A stretch of DNA of 48,957 nt from Syntrophales bacterium (GTDB taxonomy: Bacteria > Desulfobacterota > Syntrophia > Syntrophales > UBA4778). The translations under genes were made by a program, and so were the position numbers. The notes below the pieces were generated by a model. The model saw only the letters and a list, made by a program, of their open reading frames with translations. It was not told where the DNA came from and did not search any database. Where the stretch lies: the NCBI GenBank assembly GCA_028712885.1, contig JAQTPK010000019.1, positions 1 through 48,957 of the forward strand, given 5' to 3'. Below, one piece after another: positions 32,884 through 41,720 of this stretch. Positions within the stretch are counted from its first letter, which is position 1; each line of letters opens with the position of its first letter.

Positions 32884-34473
32884 GTGAAAACAGAGAAATT
32901 TCAGGAGCAGAATGCCGAATTCGAAGCCTGCAGGAAGGAACTGGATAGACTTCGCGGCGACACAAGGGAGCTGGATCTTGCGTTCGAAACCACCCTGAAG
33001 GCGGTGCCGGCCGGCATAGGCCTGGTAAAGGACCGCGTTCTCATCTGGATTAATGAGCAAATGACAGCGATGACCGGCTATGCAGAACGGGAACTTATCG
33101 GGAAGTCATCACGGATCCTGTATGCCTCCGGCAAAGAATTCGAAAGGGTGGGTAAAATAAAATACGGCCAGATAGAGCTGACCGGGATCGGCTCCATCGA
33201 GACGCGCTGGCGGAAGAGGGACGGATCCGAGATAGATGTATACTTGCAGACCCGCGCGCTCAAGGTCGGACGTCCCACGGAAGCAATTTTCACGGCCATG
33301 GACATTACCGAGAAGAAGTTCCTGGAAAATGAATTACGGAAAAACCAGGAGCGGCTCCAGATGGCCTTCATGGCCGCCCATGAGGCGATCTGGGATTGGA
33401 ATCCCTCGACAAAGGACTTTATCGTCAACGAGACTTTCAAGGATTTATTCGGCATTCCTCCAAAGAATAAAGCATGCAGATCCTGGTGGTTCGAAAAAAC
33501 CCACCCGGAGGATCGGGACCGGATTTTTTCGGAATTCCGCCGGGCCTGCGCAAGCGGCGCTCAGAGTCACGCATGCGAATACCGTTTTCGCAAGCGGGAT
33601 GAAAGCTATGGATTCATCTTTAATCGCATGCTTTTCTCCCGTGCCGGCAACGGCTCTGTTCGGCGGATCGTAGGCGCGGTGCTGGATATTACCGAATTGA
33701 AGCAATCCGAAGCGGATCTCAAAAAAAAATCGCTCCTGTTACAGGACAGCGTGCAGGAGCTCGAGAGCTTCAGCTACTCCGTGGCTCACGATTTTCGCGC
33801 GCCCCTCCGTGCAATCGACGGCTTCACGGGGATGATTCTGGACGATTTCGGAGACCGGATGGAGGAAGACCTCAAGGCCAAGTTCAGGAAAATTCGTCAG
33901 AATACCGGGCGCATGAACCGGCTGATCGACGATCTCCTCGCCATCTCGAGACTGCAACGGCATGTCCCGTCTCGTAAACGGGTCGATATGGAACAGCTCT
34001 TTCATGAAGCGTGGTCCGAACTTGTTCCCGTTTATCCGGGGCGCGCTCTTGAGTTCCATATCCAGGCGCTGCCTCCCTCGACAGGAGATCCGGTGATGCT
34101 GAAACAGCTCGCGACAAATCTCCTCTCCAACGCCATAAAGTTCACGCAAAACAGCCGTCCGGGCATAATAAATATCGGAAGCCGCACAGAAGGGGGGCAG
34201 CCCGTCTACTACATTCGCGATAACGGGGTCGGTTTCGACATGCGCTTCAAAGACAAGCTGTTTCAGGTTTTTCAACGGCTCCACAGCCCTTCGGAATTCG
34301 AGGGAACGGGTATAGGCCTGGCCATCGCGGAGAGAATCGTCAGGAAGCATGGCGGGCGGATCTGGGCTGAGGGAAAGATCGATAAAGGAGCGACCTTTCA
34401 TTTCAGCCTGTCCCGGGAATCCGAGCCGCCGGACAGGCAGAAACGGCAGACCGCGTCAGGCCGCCGGGAATGA
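32884..34473 (+). CDS. PAS-PAS sensor histidine kinase (phytochrome-type kinase core)
   Basis: Soluble kinase, 529 aa. A short coiled coil is followed by two PAS units (about 25-145 and 150-275; closings MDITEKK and VLDITELK), then HisKA with SYSVAHDFRAPLRAIDG, the form seen in bacteriophytochrome-like kinases. A HATPase follows with NLLSNAIKF, DNGVGFD and GTGIGLAIA. The GTG at 32884 is chosen because GGGGAGG lies five bases upstream; the ATG at 32839 lacks a ribosome site. It has no adjacent response regulator. Its end overlaps the end of the convergent acyltransferase gene by 18 bases. Confidence 0.9.
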   Translation: MKTEKFQEQNAEFEACRKELDRLRGDTRELDLAFETTLKAVPAGIGLVKDRVLIWINEQMTAMTGYAERELIGKSSRILYASGKEFERVGKIKYGQIELTGIGSIETRWRKRDGSEIDVYLQTRALKVGRPTEAIFTAMDITEKKFLENELRKNQERLQMAFMAAHEAIWDWNPSTKDFIVNETFKDLFGIPPKNKACRSWWFEKTHPEDRDRIFSEFRRACASGAQSHACEYRFRKRDESYGFIFNRMLFSRAGNGSVRRIVGAVLDITELKQSEADLKKKSLLLQDSVQELESFSYSVAHDFRAPLRAIDGFTGMILDDFGDRMEEDLKAKFRKIRQNTGRMNRLIDDLLAISRLQRHVPSRKRVDMEQLFHEAWSELVPVYPGRALEFHIQALPPSTGDPVMLKQLATNLLSNAIKFTQNSRPGIINIGSRTEGGQPVYYIRDNGVGFDMRFKDKLFQVFQRLHSPSEFEGTGIGLAIAERIVRKHGGRIWAEGKIDKGATFHFSLSRESEPPDRQKRQTASGRRE

Positions 34474-35045
34474 CTTTTCGGGGCGTTTGCCGCTGATTCC
34501 GGCGTAGAATGCGCGGATCCCCGACATATCGTATTCCAGGTCGCCGGTCGGGTTAATCACCTTCCCGAATCCGCCCGTCTTCCTGCGGTAATCGAGAAAA
34601 GCAAGGACGATCGGAACGCCTGCTCCCTGTGCGATGTGATAGAAGCCGGTTCTCCATTCTTTGACTTTCCTCCGCGTACCTTCCGGCGAGATCATCATCA
34701 CGAGTTTCGGTATTTCCCTGAATGCCTGGATCGATTGCGCCACGGCATTCATGGACTTCGTGCGGTCGATCGGAATTCCCCCCATCAATCTGAAAAACCA
34801 GCCGTACGGCCGGCGGAAAAGGGTGTGCTTTCCCATCCAGTAGACTTTCATTTTCCAGGAAAAAATGAAAGCCAACTGGATGGGAAATCCCAGTTGGATG
34901 TATGGGGAGCGGCGACCACCACGTACTGCAGGATGTCGGGAGGACCGCATTCCCTCTTCCAGCCGAGCGTTTTCAGGAAAATAAGCGAGATTATCTGGAG
35001 AACAGTCTTGAAGCCGGGGATGTCGGAAATCGTAAAACCTGTCAT
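34456..35045 (-). pseudogene. Frameshifted 1-acylglycerol-phosphate acyltransferase-like gene
   Basis: PlsC-like membrane acyltransferase of about 196 aa if repaired. The first part (35045 down to about 34883; MTGFTISDIPGFKTVL...) contains the catalytic HX4D motif as HTSNWD. The reading then shifts frame and continues as QLAFIFSWKMKVYWMGK with the SPEGTR motif and GGIPIDR. The break lies in the CCC run at 34882-34884: restoring one base joins WDFP to IQLAF in frame. As written, the upstream piece stops at FFPGK, 65 residues in. It may be a real disruption or a single-base assembly error; the intact motifs on both sides suggest the change is recent. Confidence 0.8.
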
Positions 35046-35090
35046 AAATTCAACCGGCGCAACTGTAGCATATCTCCCGTAAACCGTAAA

Positions 35091-35226
35091 GAGTAAGGAG
35101 TAAGGTGTTTCAATTTATGGGTAATGGGCAATAGGTTATGGGTTTTGGGTTTTGAGCAGATCCATGTGGAAGAGTAATTTTCTCATGAGGACCAACACCC
35201 AATACCTAATACCTATTACCTATTAA
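35091..35226. repeat. Mosaic hairpin element upstream of the TetR gene
   Basis: The left part repeats AAGGAGTAAGG, GGGTAATGGG and ATAGGTTATGGG; the right part (about 35192-35226) repeats CCTAATACCTATTACC. Their complements match imperfectly (TAATAGGTAATAGG against GGGTAATGGGCAATAGG), so the region can fold into a long irregular stem. There is no coding frame. Confidence 0.45.
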
Positions 35227-35243
35227 ATAACCCAATTTTGACA

Positions 35244-35272
35244 TTGACTTATTAAAATTCATCTTCTAATAA
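35244..35272 (+). promoter_or_regulatory. Promoter and candidate operator of the TetR gene
   Basis: TTGACT (35244-35249), a 17-base spacer and TAATAA (35267-35272) form a promoter whose start would fall at about 35279-35280, on the ATG at 35280. TTATTA (35249-35254) and TAATAA (35267-35272) are inverted repeats that could bind the regulator itself. Confidence 0.5.
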
Positions 35273-35279
35273 CCCGTTC

Positions 35280-35855
35280 ATGGGAAGAAAAGCACATTTC
35301 AGCAGGGATACTTTTCTGAGCGCCGCCATGAAGATCCTGACGGAGCACGGACCGGGCGGAATCACTGTCGCGGCTGTCGCCGAAAAGGCGGGGGCGCCTA
35401 TCGGCTCCGTTTATCACCGTTTTTCATCGAGGGATTTGATGCTGGGCGAGTTATGGCTGAGCCTCGCAGAGGAATTCCAGCGCGGTTTCTATTCGGCCCT
35501 GAAGGACGGCGGTTTAAAAGCGGCGCTCTTCACTCCCGGCTGGGCGCGTGCAAATCCGCATAAGGCAAAAATCCTTCTCCTTTACCGGCGCGAGGAGCTG
35601 ATGTCGAAAAATTGGCCGCGTGAATTTCATCTGCGCGCACGCCGCCTGGCGCAAGAGCTTCGAAGAGAGATCCTCGCTTTCATGGAGGATGCGGCGGCAG
35701 GATGCTCCGCTGAAGATTACGAAAGGACCGTCTTCGCGCTGATCGATGCTCCGCTCGCCATTGTGCGGCGCCACCTCGAAACCGGCCGGAAGCCGCCCCC
35801 GTTCATGGACAAACTGGTTGAGACGACTTATAGAGCCGTCCTGGAGAAAGGTTAA
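35280..35855 (+). CDS. TetR-family transcriptional regulator
   Basis: DNA-binding repressor, 191 aa. The N-terminal helix-turn-helix (FLSAAMKILTEHGPGGITVAAVAEKAGAPIGSVYHRFSSRDLM) is typical of TetR proteins. The C-terminal ligand domain is not assignable from sequence. No ribosome site is present and the promoter places the transcription start on the ATG, so the mRNA may be leaderless. It precedes the flavodoxin-fold reductase gene by 70 bases on the same strand, a common pairing for electrophile or quinone response. Confidence 0.9.
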   Translation: MGRKAHFSRDTFLSAAMKILTEHGPGGITVAAVAEKAGAPIGSVYHRFSSRDLMLGELWLSLAEEFQRGFYSALKDGGLKAALFTPGWARANPHKAKILLLYRREELMSKNWPREFHLRARRLAQELRREILAFMEDAAAGCSAEDYERTVFALIDAPLAIVRRHLETGRKPPPFMDKLVETTYRAVLEKG

Positions 35856-35925
35856 TAAGAAGAACTCCCGCATCTGAGGGTTTTTACACTTTTCACTTTT
35901 ACTTTTTATTTTTCCCTTTTACTCA

Positions 35926-36549
35926 ATGAAGATCGTCGTAATCCTTGCCCATCCCGATCCGAAGAGCTTCAATCACGCGATAGCGCGCGCCGCGGTCGCG
36001 GCGTTGAAGTCGAACGGGCATGATGTCGTGATACACGATCTCTACGCTGAAAAATTCGACCCGCTCCTGCCCGCCCGGGAGATCCCGAAAGACGGCGAGG
36101 TCGCGCCGGATGTGAGCGCCTGCTGCGATGAAATCAGCGCCGCCGGCGGGATTGTGATAGTGCACCCGAACTGGTGGGGACAGCCCCCGGCGGTTCTCAA
36201 GGGATGGATCGACCGGGTTATCCGGCCCGGAACCGCCTACATGTTTGCGGAAGGAGATCAGGGGGAGGGAGTTCCCGTCGGACTGTTGAATGCAAGTGTC
36301 GCGGTCGTCTTCAATACCTCCAACACGCCTGCGGAGCGTGAGAATTCCGTGTTCGGCGATCCGCTGGAAGCAATTTGGAAAAATTGCGTGTTCGGGCTCT
36401 GCGGCGTTTCCAGTTTCCACCGCAAGGTTTTCAGCGTCGTGGTTACGAGTACAGAGGAAGAGAGGAGGGCCTGGCTTTCGGAAGTCGCCTCCACCATTAA
36501 CGGATTATTCCCCCAGGCAAAGAACGCAGCTGAGAAGTTCAGGGATTAA
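35926..36549 (+). CDS. Flavodoxin-fold NAD(P)H:quinone oxidoreductase-like protein
   Basis: FMN- or FAD-dependent reductase of the Flavodoxin_2 family (MdaB/KefF/YwrO-like), 207 aa. The N terminus KIVVILAHPDPKSFNHAIA binds the flavin phosphate. The HPNWWGQPPAVLKGWIDRV block and GTAYMF are conserved in this family. It is likely a detoxifying two-electron reductase under control of the upstream TetR protein. It ends within 11 bases of the convergent response regulator gene end. Confidence 0.88.
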   Translation: MKIVVILAHPDPKSFNHAIARAAVAALKSNGHDVVIHDLYAEKFDPLLPAREIPKDGEVAPDVSACCDEISAAGGIVIVHPNWWGQPPAVLKGWIDRVIRPGTAYMFAEGDQGEGVPVGLLNASVAVVFNTSNTPAERENSVFGDPLEAIWKNCVFGLCGVSSFHRKVFSVVVTSTEEERRAWLSEVASTINGLFPQAKNAAEKFRD

Positions 36550-37288
36550 ACAGGTATCCGATGCCCCTGATGCTCTTGAAGTGGACCGGGTTCTGCGGGT
36601 CGTCCTCGAAATACTTGCGGAAGCGGACGATGAAATTATCGACTGTGCGCGTCGGGGTCCCGGGAGCGTACCCCCAGCACAGCTCGAGGATTTCAGAACG
36701 GGACAGCGGCCTCCCCGGATGAGCGGCGAAGAGTTTAAGCAATTTGATTTCCTGTTCGGTAAGATTCACCTTACCCTGCCTGCATTCAGCCTGAAAGCGG
36801 TCGAGGTCGATCGTATTTACCCCGAATACGTAAATCCCGCCGATTGAATCAGGCGCGCCGGAATTCTCTCCCCCTTCCCTGCTTTCGCTGCTCCAGGCCG
36901 CACGCTTAAGAAGGCGCTCCACCCTGAGAAGAAACTCCTCCAGGTTGAACGGCTTCGAGAGGTAATCGTCGACCCCGTAAGCGAGGCCCTTTACCTTGTC
37001 ATCGGCTTCGCTCCTGGCGGACAGGATCAGGACAGGCAGGCGTTCGTCTTCGAGACGGATGTTTCTGAGCACGGAAAAACCGTCCATGCCGGGCAGCATA
37101 ATGTCGAGCACGATGAGCCCGGGCCTCCATTCTTTCCAGATCTTCAGCCCCGAAGCTCCGTCCGCGGCAATCTTCGCGTCATATCCCTTCAGAAAGAGAT
37201 TAAGTCTCAACCCTTCCGCAATATGGTTTTCGTCTTCGATAATGAGAATTCTCTTCCTGTCGGGATTCACAGATACCTCTGGTCTCAT
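36539..37288 (-). CDS. OmpR-family response regulator
   Basis: Two-component DNA-binding regulator, 249 aa. The receiver (about 13-130) has IIEDE, the phospho-acceptor in IVLDIMLPG and the Lys in LSKPFN. A linker follows, then a winged helix (about 165-248; NLTEQEIKLLKLFAAHPGRPLSRSEIL, RTVDNFIVRFRKYF, GIGYLF). It overlaps the kinase gene stop as ATGA, so the two are translationally coupled. It ends by overlapping the convergent reductase gene by 11 bases. Confidence 0.95.
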   Translation of the reverse strand: MRPEVSVNPDRKRILIIEDENHIAEGLRLNLFLKGYDAKIAADGASGLKIWKEWRPGLIVLDIMLPGMDGFSVLRNIRLEDERLPVLILSARSEADDKVKGLAYGVDDYLSKPFNLEEFLLRVERLLKRAAWSSESREGGENSGAPDSIGGIYVFGVNTIDLDRFQAECRQGKVNLTEQEIKLLKLFAAHPGRPLSRSEILELCWGYAPGTPTRTVDNFIVRFRKYFEDDPQNPVHFKSIRGIGYLFNP

Positions 37289-38343
37289 TCAGGGTTTTGG
37301 GCGGCCATAGGCTTTCCCGAATTGAAAAGCTCTTTGCCTTCCGCGGGAGCAGTCTCCTTTACTGTCTTGCCCGCATGCCTTTCTTTCCGTCCGGCCGCAA
37401 GCGGCAGAGTAAGCATGAAGGAAGTTCCCTTTCCCGGCCCCTCGCTTTCCGCCCGGATTTTTCCGCGATGGATCCTGGTGATGTTCTGGACAAGGTAGAG
37501 CCCCAGCCCGCTCCCCCGCGCCGTCATGTTGTCGGCGTAGCCCACCTGATAAAATTTACGGAAGATTCTCTTCAGCTCCTTTTTTTCTATGCCGATTCCG
37601 TTATCCGAGATGATAATGCGGATCTGCCCCGGCGCGCTTTCGAAGTTGATGCGGACCTCCGGTTTTTCCGCGCCGCCGTACTTGACGGCGTTCGTCAGCA
37701 GATTCATCAGCAGCATATCCATCAAGGCCGGATGCACCAGGCAGAAATAAGGCCCGCCGGGAGGAATGTCAATCCGGATATCGCAGTTGCGGAATAAGGA
37801 AGCCTGGTGACGGCAGAAATCCTCCACCCCCTCCACGATATTTATTTCGACAAATTCTTTCCGGTAACTTCTGGTCTGTATTCGGGCCAGGCTCAGAATG
37901 CCGTTGATATTATCCACAAGCCGGTCCACGTCGCGGATCATGAACTCTATGTACCTGAGCTGCTCTTCCCTCGGCAGGTCGTGTTTCGCAAAGGTTTCCA
38001 GATAAAGTTTCAGAGAGGTCACCGGCGTTTTCAGCTCATGGGTGAAACCGCTGATGAAATTCCGCTGAACGCGATAGAGGCGGAGCGCCTTCTGGTTATA
38101 AAGAAAAATTATGAAGATTCCCACGAGGATGATCCCCACCAGGATTGACAGGACGAGGATCACCACCCACGTCCGCACCTCAAAAAATTCCGAAGAGTCA
38201 AGACCGTATCTCTCGACGACGCGCGTCAGGCCTGTGCTCACCTCGAGATACCAGTAGATATAAAGGAAGAGAGATGCGCCGAGCGCGATTATGGAAAAGA
38301 TGAAGATGGAAATCGATTGATACAACCCTTTGATTTTTTCCAT
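37285..38343 (-). CDS. Membrane sensor histidine kinase
   Basis: Kinase partner of the coupled OmpR-type regulator, 352 aa. Two membrane segments (about 10-31 and 58-85) flank a short periplasmic loop of about 27 residues with no recognisable domain, and there is no HAMP. HisKA has the acceptor in GFTHELKTPVTSLKL; the HATPase has NLLTNAVKYGG, DNGIGI and GSGLGLYLV. The short loop suggests sensing within the membrane or through a partner. The C-terminal tail (about 320-352) is charged and probably disordered. The region upstream (38344-38697) holds a mosaic hairpin. Confidence 0.93.
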   Translation of the reverse strand: MEKIKGLYQSISIFIFSIIALGASLFLYIYWYLEVSTGLTRVVERYGLDSSEFFEVRTWVVILVLSILVGIILVGIFIIFLYNQKALRLYRVQRNFISGFTHELKTPVTSLKLYLETFAKHDLPREEQLRYIEFMIRDVDRLVDNINGILSLARIQTRSYRKEFVEINIVEGVEDFCRHQASLFRNCDIRIDIPPGGPYFCLVHPALMDMLLMNLLTNAVKYGGAEKPEVRINFESAPGQIRIIISDNGIGIEKKELKRIFRKFYQVGYADNMTARGSGLGLYLVQNITRIHRGKIRAESEGPGKGTSFMLTLPLAAGRKERHAGKTVKETAPAEGKELFNSGKPMAAQNPE

Positions 38344-38384
38344 GGACTTTAAGGTACACCCCCCGCACCTGCGATGTCAAATAT

Positions 38385-38527
38385 AAGGCGAAGGGGCAAG
38401 GGCGAAAGGTGAAAGGACTTCGAAGACAAATCTTCTGCAGCCCTTTACTGTAAGCCCAGTGCCCTTAGCCTTTTGCCTTTAGCCCAGTGCCTTTAGCCTT
38501 TTGCCCTTCGCCCTTCGCTTTTGCCCT
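38385..38527. repeat. Mosaic hairpin element in the kinase/radical SAM divergent gap
   Basis: The left arm (about 38385-38414) repeats AAGGGCGAAAGG-type words; the right arm (about 38455-38527) repeats GCCTTTAGCC and TTGCCCTTCGCCC. AAGGGCGAA (38398-38406) and TTCGCCCTT (38507-38515) are exact complements. The longer right arm looks expanded by slippage. There is no coding frame. Confidence 0.5.
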
Positions 38528-38697
38528 CCAAATGTAAAAGAATTGTAAAAACAATCCCAGGGGACTGTTTATTCGGCTGTGTTTCCTGTAGTTAAATGAA
38601 AGTTTACAGTTTCTGATTTCCCGTTTCTATGTTTCACGGGGAAGCCGTCCGCTGCAAACCGGAAACTGGACGAATTTTGAGCTCGGAGGTGCTTAAA

Positions 38698-40422
38698 TTG
38701 AAAACAGAACACGACATTCACCCCAAGGGCAAGAAAGCCCGGGTTCTGCTCACAAGCGTTTTCGGTCCTTACGGAAGGGACGATGAGTTCGGAAGCCGCC
38801 GGATAAACCCGATGGAGCTCTATCAGAACCAGGTGACACGCGAGCAGGGAGGATTTTCGCTGCGCATGTTCCACCGCTCCTTCGGCCTGCTGATGCTTCA
38901 GGCAAATATAGCCAACCCGTGCACCGTCCTGGACTTCCCCGGCCTCGAGCGTTTCATTGAAGAGATCCGGACAGGCAACTACGATGTCGTCGGAATCAGC
39001 GCGATCAATCCCAATGTGGAAAAGGTCAGGATAATGTGCGGCCTCGTCCGCAGGCATCTCCCCTCGGCGACCCTGGTCGTCGGCGGGCACGTCGCAGCCC
39101 GCCCCGACCTCGAGCGGACCGTCGAAGCCGACTATATAGTCCGGGGCGAGGGCATCTCCTGGCTCCGGAAGTTTCTCGGCCAGGACCCGAAGGCTCCGAT
39201 CCGCCACCCGGCCGTGTATTCCGGTTTCGGGGGAAGGGTCATGGGCATAAACCTGCACGGCGGAAATGACAGGACCGCGGCGATCCTGATTCCTTCGGTC
39301 GGCTGCCCCGTCGGCTGCAATTTCTGCTCGACTTCCGCCTTTTTCGGGGGGAAGGGAAACCACTTCAATTTCTTCGAAACAGGAGACGAGCTTTTTTCCG
39401 TGATGAGCGGCATAGAGAAAAAACTGAAGGTAGCCTCCTTTTTCGTCCTGGATGAAAATTTCCTTCTGCACCGGAAAAGGGCCCTCCGGCTCCTCTCGCT
39501 CATGGAAGAGAACAAGAAAAGCTGGGCGCTGTACATATTCAGTTCCGCCCGGGTAATCCAGTCTTATTCGGTCGAACAGCTCCTCGGATTGGGCATCGCC
39601 TGGGTCTGGCTCGGCATAGAGGGAAAAGACAGCAGCTATCGGAAAGTTAATGACGTCGACACCCGCATGCTCGTCAGAAAGCTCCAGTCGCACGGCATTC
39701 GCGTCCTCGGGTCGACTATCATCGGCCTCGAAGAACACACGCCGGACAACCTGAGCGAGGCGATCGAGTATGCGGTCAGCCACAACACCGATTTCCACCA
39801 GTTCATGCTCTATATCCCAAACCCGGGGACGCCGCTTTACGCCCGGCATATCGCGGAAGGCACTTTTCTCCCGGAAAGCGAGTTTTCCGCATGCGAAGCG
39901 CATGGACAGTATCGCTTCAATTACCGCCACTCCCATATTCCCGCCGGGTTGGAAGAAAAGTTTCTGATTGAAGCGTTCCGCCGGGATTTCGAAGTCAACG
40001 GCCCCAGCCTCTACCGGCTGATCCGGACCATGCTTGAAGGGTGGAGGAGGCATAAGAACCATCCGAACAGGCGCGTTCAAAAACGCTTCCGGTGGGATGC
40101 AGTTCCGCTGCGAACCGCTTATGCAGGGGCCGTCTGGGCCATGAGGAAATGGTATGAAGAAAATCCCTCCATGGCGGACAGAATGGACGCTCTGCTGGAT
40201 GACCTCTATGATGAATTCGGATGGAAAACGCGGATATCGGCCCCGCTCATCGGGCGTTTTGTATTGATGAGATTAAGAGCGGAGGAGCGCAGGCTCGCTT
40301 CCGGATGGAGTTACGAACCGAAGACCTTCCGGGAGGGACGAGGGGTATCGGTTGCTCCGGAGAGAGCGCCCGAGAGTGAGGGAATCCCCGTTTTTCAGAA
40401 GGCGACGGCAGTGCAGAAATGA
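38698..40422 (+). CDS. B12-binding radical SAM protein
   Basis: Cytoplasmic radical SAM enzyme with an N-terminal cobalamin-binding-like domain, 574 aa. Residues about 10-150 resemble the B12-binding fold (YDVVGISAINPN, VVGGHVAA). The radical SAM domain carries the [4Fe-4S] motif CPVGCNFC, followed by a TIM-barrel (VWLGIEGKDSSY, GSTIIGLEEHTPDN). The typical B12-binding DXHXXG motif is not evident, so cobalamin binding is uncertain. The C-terminal 170 residues are unassigned. The TTG at 38698 is chosen because GGAGG lies eight bases upstream; an ATG at 38629 has no ribosome site. Possible methylation or lipid/cofactor modification; substrate not inferable. Confidence 0.85.
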   Translation: MKTEHDIHPKGKKARVLLTSVFGPYGRDDEFGSRRINPMELYQNQVTREQGGFSLRMFHRSFGLLMLQANIANPCTVLDFPGLERFIEEIRTGNYDVVGISAINPNVEKVRIMCGLVRRHLPSATLVVGGHVAARPDLERTVEADYIVRGEGISWLRKFLGQDPKAPIRHPAVYSGFGGRVMGINLHGGNDRTAAILIPSVGCPVGCNFCSTSAFFGGKGNHFNFFETGDELFSVMSGIEKKLKVASFFVLDENFLLHRKRALRLLSLMEENKKSWALYIFSSARVIQSYSVEQLLGLGIAWVWLGIEGKDSSYRKVNDVDTRMLVRKLQSHGIRVLGSTIIGLEEHTPDNLSEAIEYAVSHNTDFHQFMLYIPNPGTPLYARHIAEGTFLPESEFSACEAHGQYRFNYRHSHIPAGLEEKFLIEAFRRDFEVNGPSLYRLIRTMLEGWRRHKNHPNRRVQKRFRWDAVPLRTAYAGAVWAMRKWYEENPSMADRMDALLDDLYDEFGWKTRISAPLIGRFVLMRLRAEERRLASGWSYEPKTFREGRGVSVAPERAPESEGIPVFQKATAVQK

Positions 40423-40435
40423 AACCGGAATAAGC

Positions 40436-40795
40436 TTACCCGCGTTTCATCTTCGATTCCAGAAACAGTTTCAGCGCGACCGCGTTGTTGAAATTCTGTT
40501 CCTTCGAGCTGTATAGCAGCGTCACGGTCCCTTTTCGGGAAAGCCTGATCAGCTCGTCGACAAGCTCGGGTCTTTGCTTCAGCTCAGCCCCGTAGCGGGA
40601 ACGGAACTCGGGCCACTTTTCCCGGGCGTGTCCGTACCAGCGGCGCAGCTCATGGGAGGGGGCGATCTCCTTCAGCCAGCGGTCGATACCTGCTTTCTCC
40701 CTGGAAATCCCGCGCGGCCAGAGCCGGTCCACCAGGATCCGGATTCCGTCTTCCTTCTCCGGCTTTTCATAAGCGCGTTTGATGCGGATAGTCAT
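40436..40795 (-). CDS. DUF488-family protein (YeaO-like)
   Basis: Small cytoplasmic protein, 119 aa, of the DUF488 family. Conserved features include DGIRILVDRLWPRG, the KEIAPSHELRRWYGH block and TLLYSSKEQNFNNAVAL. The biochemical function is unknown; members are often near stress or metal genes. It is convergent with the radical SAM gene. The upstream bases carry a short tandem repeat of TTTCCGG. Confidence 0.88.
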   Translation of the reverse strand: MTIRIKRAYEKPEKEDGIRILVDRLWPRGISREKAGIDRWLKEIAPSHELRRWYGHAREKWPEFRSRYGAELKQRPELVDELIRLSRKGTVTLLYSSKEQNFNNAVALKLFLESKMKRG

Positions 40796-40939
40796 ATTTA
40801 TTTCCGGTTTCCGGTTTCCGGTTTAAAGAGATCTTGACAAGCCTACAATGCGCCTTACTCAAGCATCCCCGATTCTGGAAAAAGGGAATCTCCCTCACCT
40901 GTGCAACTCCCGCGAGGGGAAAGGGAATTTGGAAGTGTC

Positions 40940-41467
40940 CTATTTAAGGCCCTTTGCCTTGAAGAAAGTATAGCAGAAAGTTCCGTCTTTTTCCGCAGCC
41001 CTGTACAAATCGCGGACACCTTTATCCCACACGGCCTTTTCTATCAATCCCGTTTCGACCGCCTGGGACTTAACGCCTTCCACCATGGCGATAAAGGTCT
41101 GGATCGTGAAACCTTCGACGAGATCCGGTTTGCTCGAATCCACATAGATCATCCGCGGAGAGACCGAGACGTTTTTGAATCCGGCATTTGCCAGCAGGGG
41201 AAAGAGGCGGCGTCCGATCAGGGCATCCCCTCCCAGGCGGGACTGCAGATCAATAAGACACCGGACCGCCCTGTATGCTTCCCGGCTCTCCGGATGCGAA
41301 AAGTACGAACCGTGGTCACCCTCGATAACCGTCACTGATCCCCCCGGCCGGATGTATCTTTTTAATCCAAGGAGCGCATTTGGCGGATCGGCGAGGTGTT
41401 CCAGGACGAAGCAGATGAAGAGGTGATCGAATTCACCGGTAACAAAGGGCAGATTGATTCCCGTCAA
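40940..41467 (-). pseudogene. 5'-truncated SAM-dependent methyltransferase
   Basis: Remnant of a class I methyltransferase, about 175 codons. It begins at a TTG immediately after a stop codon (TAA at 41471-41473, minus strand) and already at the FDHLFICFVLEHL region (motif II/III). The glycine-rich SAM-binding motif I and about 80 upstream residues of the fold are missing. The rest (LGLKRYIRPGGSVTVIEGDHG, YTFFKAKG) is typical of methyltransferases that modify small molecules or quinones. I found no missing part in the 200 bases upstream. Without motif I it should be inactive, so it is called a pseudogene. Confidence 0.7.
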
Positions 41468-41720
41468 TTCTTACAGTGAAAAGAAAAAAGTAGCCAGCCT
41501 TTATCTCCCTCAGTTTATTCTCTTTCGGCCTTTCCTCCTGAAATATCAGGGTTTCCCCGATGGACAGGGCGGGGTTTTCCGCCTGTTAATATATGGGAAT
41601 TCGAACCCCCTTTCCTTTCTCTCATCCTGAATACGATCGAGGGGACAGGGATAACGGCTGCCGAACGAATCCGCCTTGACATACCGGCCTGATCCGCCCA
41701 TCAAGCCACGGGAGAGTTCC

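Noticed and set aside
38569-40080. 503-codon minus-strand open frame opposite the radical SAM gene
   Set aside because: No recognisable motifs; the plus strand carries the CxxxCxxC cluster motif and a strong ribosome site. It is a high-GC antisense shadow.
41563-41587. Hairpin upstream of etfB considered as a riboswitch or terminator
   Set aside because: A short stem with a bulge and no T tract or conserved aptamer features; too weak to call.
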